64,000 bases of DNA from Bimastos eiseni (Eukaryota > Annelida > Clitellata > Crassiclitellata > Lumbricidae), in NCBI GenBank assembly GCA_959347315.1, contig OY365818.1, positions 6,454,695 through 6,518,694 on the forward strand. The letters run 5' to 3'. The notes below the pieces were generated by a model. It saw nothing but the letters and a program-made list of their open reading frames with translations. It was not told the origin of the DNA and ran no database searches. The translations under genes were made by a program, and so were the position numbers. This document shows, in pieces, positions 34,948-45,508 of the stretch (position 1 is the first letter of the stretch; each line of letters opens with the position of its first letter).

Positions 34948-37900
34948 CTACAACAACAACGACAAAGGCAATTAGATATGGTTCTTCATCAAACCCGTCA
35001 GCTTACAATCATAGTACACGCACTTCATTTCCCAGTCACTTTTTAAGTGGCACCATATAAATGTTTGAATACATTACTGTAATTTTATTACATGCTCATC
35101 ATTGAACTTCATTTTAACATGCTTATTGTTAAAGAGTTTAACTCGTTTTCTACGTGCTCATTGATATGGAGTTCAAAAAGTCTGTAAGTATCTCCCATAT
35201 GGTAGCTGTAGCTGCAACTAGCCTATCATGAGCACACCCCTTTGTGGACTGCCTCTGTAATGTAACATAATTTAAATCTCTGAAATTTCTCAGTGCAAGA
35301 CAAAATCTACATGAGGGAGACCAGCTGATTCACTGGCACTATACCAAATCAAGTCCGTGCTAGCCCGGTTTCTTTGCCCATTCTGGTGACAGGTCAAGGC
35401 CTCTGATGAGCATATCTTGAAGTGATGTAATCGAAATAATTTCCTGGTAACAGTGGTCCTCAACTATCGTCATTACAAAGGTTGGCTGCAACACAAGCAT
35501 TTTCCCCCATTTGCCTCTGTCTCACCTTCCTATGACCCTCACCCCAACAATGAGGTGATGATTGAATGGTAATACATGGGCACGAACAACAGAAGGAAGT
35601 GGGTTCGATATCCGCAAGCTCCACAAGGTTAACTAAAACTTCCAATCCCTAGGAGCAATGTAAAATGAGCAGCAGTATGAAGTATCGACGTCTACTAATA
35701 AAACTGACTCTTGTTAAACTCGTTATCATGTGCTTCTAAATCCTAATGCGATCTGCATTTGTTTAAGTTAGTTGGGCATGTTAATCTTTCTGTTTGAGTT
35801 ATTGGGCATTGTACCTTATATGTACTTATGTACTTTGCCTGCCCAACAAAAATCTTATTTCCATTGCAATTGAATTTAAGCGAAGAATGATACTTACGAT
35901 AGGAGTTCATGCACATCAATTTCCTCGTTTTCCCAGTTGGCCAGAATGCCTGGAACATGACCAATTCCCACGATACCAACCGTCACGGACGGAACAGAAC
36001 CTAAGTAAATGGCAGAAGTACTTCGTCACAAGACAGAGATAAGGAAAACGAATAAACTTCTAGTCGAAATGTGATGTACACTCTGAATCACTAAGAACAT
36101 GGATGAACAATTGAGTTAAGATAATAACAACAACAATAATAATAATAATAATATTAATAATAATTCCCAGTCACATCCTTTTATCCCTGTTATAGTCGAA
36201 CATGCATCTTAAACGCAAAATTTGCTTGGAATCCGAGTTTTCTTTGTATGTATCGTTGCAATCTGGTAAAATTTCTACAATCGAATTGATATCTGAACAG
36301 AATAGCATTGCGTAAAAAATCTTAAACAAGACGAAGATATCGGTGAAAATATTTTAAGAGAAAGTGAACAACCTGTTGATGAGTGAGGGTCCTTGATTGG
36401 GACCGCAGTTGTTCGTAACATGTGAGCAAGATACATGTCGCGCTCGGTGACAAAGACGCGACTCAGCTCGGGGAATTCCCCGGTCATCTCGACCAACATC
36501 TCCTCTAATAGGTCCTTTTGTTTACATCGTTCAACATCTTCTTTGCTAAAATCGATACATAAAAAGAAAAATGAACAATAAGAAGAACAATGATATTAAC
36601 GATACACCTCTTGACAATGCCACCTATCACACATTATGCTTAAAGCAATGTTTAACTATAGAAGGCCCATTAACACTTTCACACATTGGTTCTGCTTCTG
36701 TAACACCTTTAGTGCACACACTCGTAAACTCAACAAAGCTGTTCTCCCTCGTAGTCTCTGCTTTCTATCTGACTATATCAAAGTCTTCTTTCCCTGTCCT
36801 AATCGTCCTTCTCCCTCCACTGAGACTCAGCAAATCAAGAATAAAATTGGTTGAAGCACTTTGATTGAGTGCAACAGAATCAATCACAGAACATAAGATT
36901 CACCGCTTTCAACTTGGTTGCCGTCGTTGTCTGATTATGTGGTCCTCTGACCAAAACTGAATTTCACCCTTGCATATCCAATTAAATATTATTCCCAACT
37001 GCAATTTTACTCGGAGTAACCAGCCGGCAAATCCTACATAAAATATTGAGAAGATCACTGGCAAACATTGAAACACAATGCCTCAAATTTCATGATCTTA
37101 TTGATATGCACACCCATCTTACAATCGCTCCTAGCGATTGGAAGGATGAGCTGATCTTTTTGAATCTGGTATGCCATGTGCACTATGATAATAACCATAA
37201 CCAAGTGTTTTTATTGTCCCCAAATAACAAGCACAGGTACAAAATGTTGATAATTTGCTAGGAGTCAATAGGGACTAATAGAAACCCTTAAAGGACACAA
37301 AAATCGTGTAATCAGGGTCACCCTTACAATAGATTGGTAGTTACAGCCGATTAGGTATAAAAATACATTAGCATTTAGTGTGAAACTTAACGAGTTAGCT
37401 ATTATATACAATCGTAATCAAAATATATACAAACTTTCATTATTTGGAAAGATAACGCTGAACCCGGCCGGGTTCACCGACTTTTTATCGAGAAACTCGA
37501 CATGCTCCAAACCAAATAATATTTATCCAGCATCTGTGAGGACCTATTGGCATCAAAATTCCGCATAGATATCTTCACTTCTTCCAATAGAATAGCAGAA
37601 ATTAAGGTTTCATTATTTGGGAAGATAACGCTGAACCCGGGTTCACTGACTTTTTACCGAGAAACTCGACATGCTCCAAACCAAATAACATTTATCCAGC
37701 ATCTGTGAGGACCTATTGGCATCAAAATTCTGCATAGATATCTTCACTTCTTCCCATAACATGGCAGAAATTAAGGTTTCATAATATACATGCACATTTA
37801 GACAATTTATTGGGTAATCAGATAACTTTGCAATTTTATTTTAAATAAATGAAGATTATTTAGAGAGCGTAATTCATCTGGAACGACGTTCCATGCTTTC

Positions 37901-40900
37901 GGGCCAGCATTGGATTAGAGTCAATCCTGATGATTTAGTGCTTGTTTTGATTAACAAACAACGCAATGAAAGCATTTCTTACGTTAACCCCAAACAGGGG
38001 CGGTGATCCCAAGGGGAGGGGCAAGGGGACATGTCCCCCCACCTCTTACAGAGAGGGTACACGTTGAATGTCCCCCACATTTCCTATCCCTCTCATTGGG
38101 TGTCCCCATCTGTCAAACGAGATCGCCGCCTCTGACCTCAAGTATTACATTACAGGCATCCTTCTAGTGTAGTGCTTGATGTACAACATGACAACAGTGA
38201 TCCAACAACCTCTACAACAACCTCTACAACAACCTCTACAAAAACAAGCTTCCACTGCAAGCTAACATGTTGATCTTCTGGATATTCCTCTCATAACAGT
38301 CTAGTTTTGGTTCTACAGCTGTTGATGCCTTGTGAATTAGACATCAAATCCAGGACTTGCCATGCATAATCTGTCATTTCCCGCTGCGAATTGAGTGAAC
38401 AAGCCCTGTCCGATGATCTGCCTACCTGATAGATTCCCTGCAGGTGAAGACACTGATGGTGAGGGTAAGCTTCTGGTACCACGACAAGGCGCTCAATGCC
38501 CTCCGTAGGGTTATGCCGATCGGTCTATCACCAAGACGCACTCGACAGCCGGGAATCTTCTGAGCCTGGTGAAAAACAAAGGAATTTAATACTATTGTTC
38601 ACAATAGACGATCAAGAAAGACAAAGCCAGTCAAGTTATCAGATTATTAATACTGACCTCGTCTTGGCTACTCAAACCTTTCTGCAAGTTAACAGAACTG
38701 AGACAAAATAGTCTTTAATAATAATAATCATAAATTTCGTTCAATTTCAAACTGACAAACTGCAGTATGATTACAAGCATAGCATAAACGAACGAGGACA
38801 AGTAATTACAGGAGTCGAATTTAACTGTTGGCAACCATGCAAGGCGCCCATCGCGTTTTGGCATCATAGCCCACATATTCACTGTTATACCTGATGCAAC
38901 ACAACCTTCTAAGGCTATATTCTTAACCAAGAACCTACGACAAGAACACCTCAGTCTCTTTTATCTTCTTTCCATGAGCGCTTGAAGACCATTTTCTTCT
39001 ATCTTGGTTTCCCCATATTAGGTCAAAAGGACCTCTCTCTTGACGTGACACCATATAAATTCACAATTACCATTACCTTTATTACTCAGTCAATTACATC
39101 ACATTACCTCACATCTAATTCACTCTTATGACATGATAACACACAAAGAAACCTCTCGAAAAGCTGTTCGAAACTCTCCTCCAGGGGCCATTCCCAGCTG
39201 TTCCGTAATCCGTGCAGACAGACTCAGCAGTAATACATGGAGAAGACCTTGCAAGACACCGCTCTACACAAAACCAAACATCTCTACACATATATGTATT
39301 TAATAGTAAATTATTAAAAAATATAAATATCTAAAAGATTAATGTCGGTATGGATAAACTCAATTTTGAGTATAGATATATTAGAGCAGTCCCTTAAGCT
39401 AGCCCAGACAAAGCAGTCGTATATATAGAGTGTTAGTGATTTCACTTTTATTGCCTCAGCACACTAGGGCTGGTGGCCAGTATGCTCCTTCTTCACCTGA
39501 TATTCAAGATACATGTCCTCCATAATGTTTGTATCCAACCAAAGGTCTTTCGTCGCCTTAGCGAACCAACCATGATCAAACTATGGTTATGCATTATGCC
39601 CTCTAATATTATTTATCCACAAAAGGCTCTAAAAATGGCCTACAGAAATCGAAATCTAATGCTTTAAAAATCATTCACCTAGGAATGGTCAGTCAGTCAG
39701 TCAGTCAGTCAGCCAGCCAGCCAGCCAATAAATAAGCCAATAAATAAATCAGCCAATCAACCAATCAATAAATAAGTCATGCAATAAATCAGCCAATCAA
39801 CCAATCAGCCAATCAATCAAGCAACCAACCAACCACCGCCACCATCAATGAATTTATCAATAAACAAATCAATCAGTCAACTTCAGCCAGATAGCTAGCA
39901 GCCCCACAGACCTGACGTATGGCCTGACGAATCTTCTGAATGTCGATGTTTTTCGCTTCTCGAAGGAGAGTTTCCTCGTCCAGCGAAAGAATGTTTATGC
40001 GATTCGGACAAAGTTCGACAACTACGAAGTCAGGCTGCGTCTGTTCAATTGTCTAAAAATAACGAAAACATCTCTCCACATATAGCAGATAAATTTAACA
40101 ATGCCACGTACTGGCTTGGTCAGCAAAAAAATGTTGTAATAAATTTGTTTGTTTTTGACAATAATCGTTACATTAGAAGAAAGATTAAAAAAATAAAAGT
40201 GGTTTCATAATAATTAATGGCAATTTCAACAATCATCAGTGATGGTGTAATCGGCAAAAGTGGTATTGGTATGCAGAACCCCTTTCTTCCCTAACAGTAA
40301 GCATCAGGTGGTGGTCATGTTGAGTCACACAGTTCATAATCATATACTCAGAAAATTCTATGCTGTAAAAAAATTTTGCACATGTGTATGTAAGTAAGTA
40401 TGCATGTTACTGTGCATTTTAGAAACCCCTCAAAAGTACTGAGTGTGGTGGTACAGTAAAAGAATAGTTATCATAATGTGTACTTAAATGGATGGACGAA
40501 ATACATGAAAAAACTGGAATGAATCTGGCAGAATTAAGAGACATGACATCGGATAGAAAGCAATGGAGGATGTTCATCGTGGCAGTCGCTACAGTTCAAA
40601 GAACTGGCAGCACAAGGTGACAAGGTGTACCTAAACAATCCCATTCTCCAGTAGTTTACATGTAAATGGGCCCAGCATGGCACATAAGTTACTGTTGAAT
40701 TTTCTCAACTGGTCACAAACATCACCAACCTTAGCAACGTCTTCTTGACTGCTCTCGCTGAAATGCGCAGTGCCAACCAAGTAGACCTTGCATCCATATT
40801 TGGTTGTGAGGACTTCAACAGTTTTGGGCAGATTTGGCTCAGGATTCCTCCTGACAACCAGACTTGGGGAGACAACCTCCTCATCACCCATGTTGTCCTC

Positions 40901-41663
40901 CACGTCTGTTTCATCGCCACTGTCGGCAAAACTAGCTGAAAAAGAAAACTGGAATTAGACAAGTTTTTCATTCAAAATTCTTTGAGTAACTATCCCAGTG
41001 ATGGGGAGTAAAATTGTTCTGCTCATGGCTGGCTCCGCTTAAGAGTCAAGATATGATCAATTTATTTTAAAAAAACTCTGTAATACAATGTAATCTTCAA
41101 CATTTCTCACTATCCACACAAGCCAAATCAGAAGACTAGCTATTCAAAATCAAGTCTGCAAGTGTTAGGTTTCTCCTTTCGTTCCGGTGCCAGGTCAAAT
41201 CCTGGGAGGTCAAGTCGAGGAGACAGATGGTGCTATTGTGGTATTCAGATTGATATGCTCTTTAACTTGACGCACGTGAATCCCGGCACTTGCCATACGA
41301 CACCCAGGATGTGACCCTCGGAAGGTCTCAAAGAATCCATCAGAGTGGCTGATCGGTGGGAGCGGGGTCATAAAGGTCGCACACTTACGGGAGTCATCCC
41401 TGAACTTCGCTGACTTACCCGCAGGCTAACATTATTTTGTCCTAACTTACATCATGTTCGCGATACATCGTGAAAGCGAAAAACGTCCAGAGTGCTTAGT
41501 CACAGACACACCATTACAACGGAAACTGAAGAAACATGGTTGAGAAATCTCAAAAACATATTAAGAGCTACCAAGAACAGCAGATAACCAAACGAATAAT
41601 GACATAACATTTAATTAATAAATTAATTAACTAACCATCTTCCAGATGTTGGTGATCGCCCAT
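34818..41663 (-). CDS. TRABD: TraB domain-containing protein, complete gene (8 exons)
   Basis: Eight minus-strand exons, listed separately, join in phase to 1032 bases: 343 residues plus stop, close to the roughly 370 residues of vertebrate TRABD. Order: acidic N-terminus with no signal peptide (1-50); TraB domain with GTAHFS at 64-69 and VVVELC at 88-93; the TEQLGMAPGGEFR block near 145-157; LGDRPI near 173-178; the RCKQKDLLE block near 214-222; GIGHVPGI at 278-285; a basic and hydrophobic C-terminal segment about 317-335 that looks like a tail anchor. The family is named after bacterial TraB/PrgY, which limits peptide-pheromone activity; the animal function is poorly known. Lack of a signal peptide argues against the secreted Tiki (TRABD2) branch. 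It is divergently arranged with the laminin gene. Confidence 0.92.
35898..36000 (-). CDS. TRABD: TRABD exon 7
   Basis: Acceptor TTACTTAG|GT, donor CTATC|GTAAGT. Encodes SVPSVTVGIVGIGHVPGILA and a short acidic tail. GIGHVPGI is one of the most conserved TraB-family motifs. Confidence 0.93.
36373..36545 (-). CDS. TRABD: TRABD exon 6
   Basis: Acceptor GATTTTAG|C, donor AACAG|GTTGTT. Encodes KEDVERCKQKDLLEEMLVEM, then TGEFPELSR and TERDMYLAHMLR, all matching the family. Confidence 0.93.
37437..37782 (+). repeat. Two tandem copies of a 171-174 bp unit
   Basis: Copies at 37437-37608 and 37609-37782 share long identical blocks, for example GAGAAACTCGACATGCTCCA and GAGGACCTATTGGCATCAAA. The first copy has a short GGCC insertion in AACCCGGCCGGGTTC. 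It lies in TRABD intron 5. Confidence 0.9.
37995..38134 (-). mobile_element. hAT-like MITE, family 1, copy 2
   Basis: A 140 bp element with ends CAGGGGCGGTGATC and GATCGCCGCCTCTG. Flanks ACCCCAAA and ACCTCAAG match at 6 of 8 bases, an aged 8-bp duplication. It is opposite in orientation to the copy at 9332 and lies in TRABD intron 5. Confidence 0.7.
38426..38565 (-). CDS. TRABD: TRABD exon 5
   Basis: Acceptor TTTCACCAG|GC, donor TATCAG|GTAGGC, exit phase 2. Encodes AQKIPGCRVRLGDRPIGITL, then RRALSALSWYQKL and a segment ending RESI(S) that continues in exon 6. The segment TLTISVFTC is more divergent from the family than the rest. Confidence 0.9.
38735..38853 (-). repeat. Dispersed SINE-like repeat, family C, copy 2
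   Basis: AATTTCAAACTGACAAAC, then ATTACAGGAGTCGAATTTAA and CATGCAAGGCGCCC. Preceded by an AATAATAAT run. In TRABD intron 4. Confidence 0.6.
39153..39263 (-). CDS. TRABD: TRABD exon 4
   Basis: Acceptor TTTTGTGTAG|AG, donor CGAGAG|GTTTCT. Encodes SGVLQGLLHVLLLSLSARIT and EQLGMAPGGEFRTAFRE. It has no long open frame of its own and was found by following the conserved EQLGMAPGGEF motif. Confidence 0.9.
39690..39870 (+). repeat. CAGT/CCAAT-type tetranucleotide array
   Basis: GTCAGTCAGTCAGCCAGCCA grading into AATCAACC and AATAAATC units, in TRABD intron 3. Confidence 0.85.
39912..40052 (-). CDS. TRABD: TRABD exon 3
   Basis: Acceptor ATTTTTAG|AC, donor CGTCAG|GTCTGT. Encodes TIEQTQPDFVVVELCPNRIN, then EETLLREA. 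47 codons, phase 0 at both ends. Confidence 0.93.
40730..40935 (-). CDS. TRABD: TRABD exon 2
   Basis: Acceptor TTTTTCAG|CT, donor GCTAAG|GTTGGT. Encodes an acidic lead (SFADSGDETDVEDN) and then the start of the TraB domain with CKVYLVGTAHFSESSQED. The GTG at 40903 is internal and not the start, because an in-phase ATG exon lies upstream. Confidence 0.93.
41636..41663 (-). CDS. TRABD: TRABD exon 1 (start codon)
   Basis: ATG with A at -3 and G at +4, encoding MGDHQHLED, donor GATG|GTTAGT, exit phase 1, which joins exon 2 without a break. The exon is short but its frame, phase and acidic character fit. The transcription start is not known. Confidence 0.75.
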
Positions 41664-43034
41664 GATGCACGCGCTTGTGTACACAGTTTCAGATGACGTA
41701 TGGCAAACAGGAACGCCATCATTTTAATGGAACGCCGATCTTATCGTTGATAACTGTCAATTTCACGCTGGTGACTTCCATAGTCAACAGCGATCATTAT
41801 TATTATTTTATTAATCGTATTAATTGTCAGGTAGTCGATAGAGAAAAAATCATTAAGGTAATGGAAAGAAAGTGTTCGAAAGCAGCTAGAACATCTATGA
41901 CGGACATTATTACGCATCATGTAGGCCTACACAAGGCTGTAGAATTCGATTAAAAAACCTACACATCAATATTATTTCAAAATCTAGAAACATCAGAGTC
42001 AGCACGTTTGTTTTTATTAGGTTAGTTACTTTTAGAATCAGATTAATTGTGTGTTGCTAATTAGAATAATGTCTGTAGCCGTGAATGCTAGTCTGCTCTC
42101 TTCTGCAGCGCGCACGGTGAGGCCTGGAAACAATGTGTCAGAGATAACGATCGAAGCAGATGTATGGGATGTTCTTCGAATACTTCTGGCGTTCATGGTC
42201 GTTAATTCTGTGTCTGGGGTGCGACTAAGTGTACGATAAAAACATAAATACCTAAATAAAAACCATGGACTTAAAGACTTTTTAAAAAACCTAGGTTAGT
42301 TCATTTCAACTCTGCATGTAAGATTATGTCGGCAGGGCCTACGGAGTACGGATCGATGCCAAAACTCCAAAAGGTGTCGACCAATGAGCGCGCCGGGTTC
42401 ATTCCCTTAACCATCGTGCTTGCCAGTCAATAGGCCAACTTCAAGTTCCTTCCGTTGCCACATTTGGCAGAGTTAAGAGGTATAACTTTAGGGCTAGAAA
42501 TTGATGATCATGTAGAGGGCGATAGCTGTGAGAGCAGATTTGGGCTGGTCGTGGCCGGTCGTGACTGTGCATTAATATAATGACCAACAGACGACGGAGG
42601 TGAGCGCCGTGTTCGTATGTCGGCTGCTGTTAAGCGAGGACAAATAGAAATTTTGTCACACGGCGTTGCGCTACCAGTGTGATAAAAAAGGCAAATCTGG
42701 TTTGTTCAAACCAGCGTTTTAGAGATAGTACCAGTGACTGGGACTCTTACGAATGATCATGAATGGGCACTGGGCACTGTTGTTTCATACGATGCAAACA
42801 TTATGACTGTATGCCGGCGCAGATACTGGTGCAATGTTGAGTCTTGCTGATGCTTTGAAGCTGATGCCTACGTGCAGGCAAGCATTATTTAAATCAATCA
42901 ACTCGGCTGCCAGAAGTTGATGCGCTTTGATGCATAACTGCTGGAAATGGGCATTGAACGCGTTTCAGATTAACAATGATCGACTGAAGTGTTGAAAGCT
43001 GTGGAGTGTGGAGTGAAATTTGTCAACCTCTATT
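41664..43034. promoter_or_regulatory. Shared upstream region of TRABD and laminin beta
   Basis: The two start codons face away from each other across 1371 bp that contain no supported exon, so both promoters and 5' UTRs should lie here. A CCAAT motif next to GAGCGCGCC occurs at 42381-42395. No clear TATA box was seen for either gene. Exact start sites cannot be read from the sequence. Confidence 0.45.
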
Positions 43035-43089
43035 ATGGACGCAAAGACTTTGCATCTGGCATGCGTTTCATTTACTGCCTTGATTCTTG
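43035..43089 (+). CDS. LAMB1: Laminin beta exon 1, signal peptide
   Basis: ATG with A at -3 and G at +4. Encodes [18 protein letters not shown], donor CTTG|GTAAGA, exit phase 1, continuing as AALMNCSLP in exon 2. The hydrophobic core is right for secretion. There is no homology support for so short a segment, but start context, donor and phase all agree. Confidence 0.8.
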
Positions 43090-45437
43090 GTAAGATCAAT
43101 TCGTTTTTTCTGATTCTTTTGACGCTGTGAGATAATTCATCATTTCTAAGTTCATACCCGAATGCTTAAACAAATAGCGTTAGTAAGCAAGTAAGTAGGT
43201 ATATTCTTACTTGGCTATTTGCTAATAACACTTAAGTGTACATACATCTAAAACACAGTCTAAAATGGGTAATATATATCATCACCCCAGGTTCTATTTA
43301 AACACGATTCTTTTCTTCACATCTAGCTTCCATTTGAACATAGTTCTTTTCATCAATCCAGTTCCCATACATTTAAACAGAATTCTTTTCATCACATTCA
43401 GCATCTACTTAAGTAGGAGTCTCTTCATCACATCCAGCTTCTATTTATGTATGATTCTTTTCATCACATCTGGATGGATTCGACTTTGGCTTGATTTTTT
43501 TCATCAATCCGCCTTCTACTAAGTTATGTGACAGTGGTCGGAATTTGGGACGCTAAAACAATCAATTAGACCTACCCTAAAAGGTACATATATCATCCTA
43601 ACAATTAAATGTTTTTATATTTGGTTGGGAGTTTTGGATTAAAAATATTTTGCAAGGAATTGGAATTATTTAAGAATGAATATGGATCATGTAGTTTGCT
43701 CACAAAGGTGTTATAGCTCTTCAAATATTGACAGTGTGTCCACGAGATAATAAACTGTGCCACCCAGAGTCATTGCCACTTTAGTATTAACTGACTGGCT
43801 GAAGGTCATATTTATAAATACAGTTGGCATGCAGCAACATGTATAACTCCTCCACTGTTTGCACCCTGACTGCCAGTCCCAAGCCCGGATATGGGAAGAG
43901 GGCGATGCCAATCATCTTTGCTATGGCACAGTGTCGTTAAACTGCAACAACACAGAAACATGTATAGAAAAAGCATACAGGCCTATAGCGATGCCTTGAG
44001 CCAACTTCCAGAGATTGCAATGGATATGAATTGTCCATGACTGAAATGTGCATGTAAAATCATTAATTAGTCTTAATTGCCTGAGTTTAGCAAACTGATA
44101 TAAGCTATAAGCGGTTCTGGAGTCACTCTCGTACACCTTTGCTAAGTCCATCAGTTACTGATTAATGAGATTCCGGAAATCTGATACTGAACTGAAAGGT
44201 ATACACAGTCAGAAATTACTGGATAACCTGTATTGACCTGGAGAGTTGAAAGGTCATCTCCCTTTGCAGTTCTCACATAGTTGATTAGTCAGTTAATTAA
44301 GATCAGAAAGAATTTTTTCTATGAAGAAACAAGTAAACTTCTGCTTTATATATCTGATTAGATGTCATGGTGCTGTTAAAATCTCTGCACATTCATAAAG
44401 TTCAAAGCATACTATAGGACAATATACTATAGGACAATATACTATAGACTATATACTATAGGACAATAAACTATAAACTATATACTATAGGACAATATAC
44501 TATAGACTATATACTATAGGACTAACTCAAAGAACTGGTAATTAGTTAATCAGAAAATTACGCTGAAAAGAATTTTTATCATGATATGGTCCATATTTTA
44601 CGTGTGGTTTTGGAGATCCATCAGCTGTTATTTTGCTCTAGAAGTTGAGTATCAATTATACCCAGAGACTTAACTAAGGCCGTAAACAACATACCATGGC
44701 CCTGGTCCAAATCTAAAAAGACAGAACCTGCTCAAAACCTGACTATGAAAAAAGTCTATGCCAGAGGCCCAATATCGAAGTTTAAAATATTACTTATTAT
44801 GATTATATACATACTCATATCTATCTAGGTTAGCTTATGAATTGTAGTTGACAATATTTCTGAATGCAATATAGATAAATGATTGAAAACTGAGTCTTGA
44901 AGTTGAGTACTATTTCCTGATTTTAATCTATGGCTGATGTGTCAATGAATTGTCCACAGATTAAGCTGTGATTAAGAGGTCCACCTAAGTAGCTGGGGTC
45001 AAGTGTGTCTTTACACTGGGCTAATTGGTCCCACTTTCATTGTAATGACCCATTGACTTATTTTAGTTGAGAGACCATTTAGAAGACTCAACCTTATTGA
45101 TGGAAGAGAGATATAGTGGAGGTCAGAAGGACAGAAGCAGAAAAGATGGAGGCAGAGGCTGACCGACAGAGACAGGTAGATAGAGACAGACAGACAGACA
45201 GACAGAAGATAAACAGACACATAGTATTAAATGGATCTGTCATTATTTGCTTATTTTTAGTAACACCACAGAGGTCTTTGGTTAACATCCCAATAGGGCT
45301 GGGATATGTGATATGTGAAGTGTTAATTGAAACATGGACAATTTTTTAACCGACAACCATTGTTGCCTTAGATATTCCTGGTCTTTGCACATCTTTTAGA
45401 TTGGGAGCACTCCTTTGTAGATGGTCCTGAAGGTTCA

Positions 45438-45508
<71 letters not shown>

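Noticed and set aside
40631..40903. TRABD start at GTG 40903 and end at 40631
   Set aside because: The frame continues upstream to a splice acceptor and an ATG exon at 41663, and conserved sequence leaves the frame at donor 40730.
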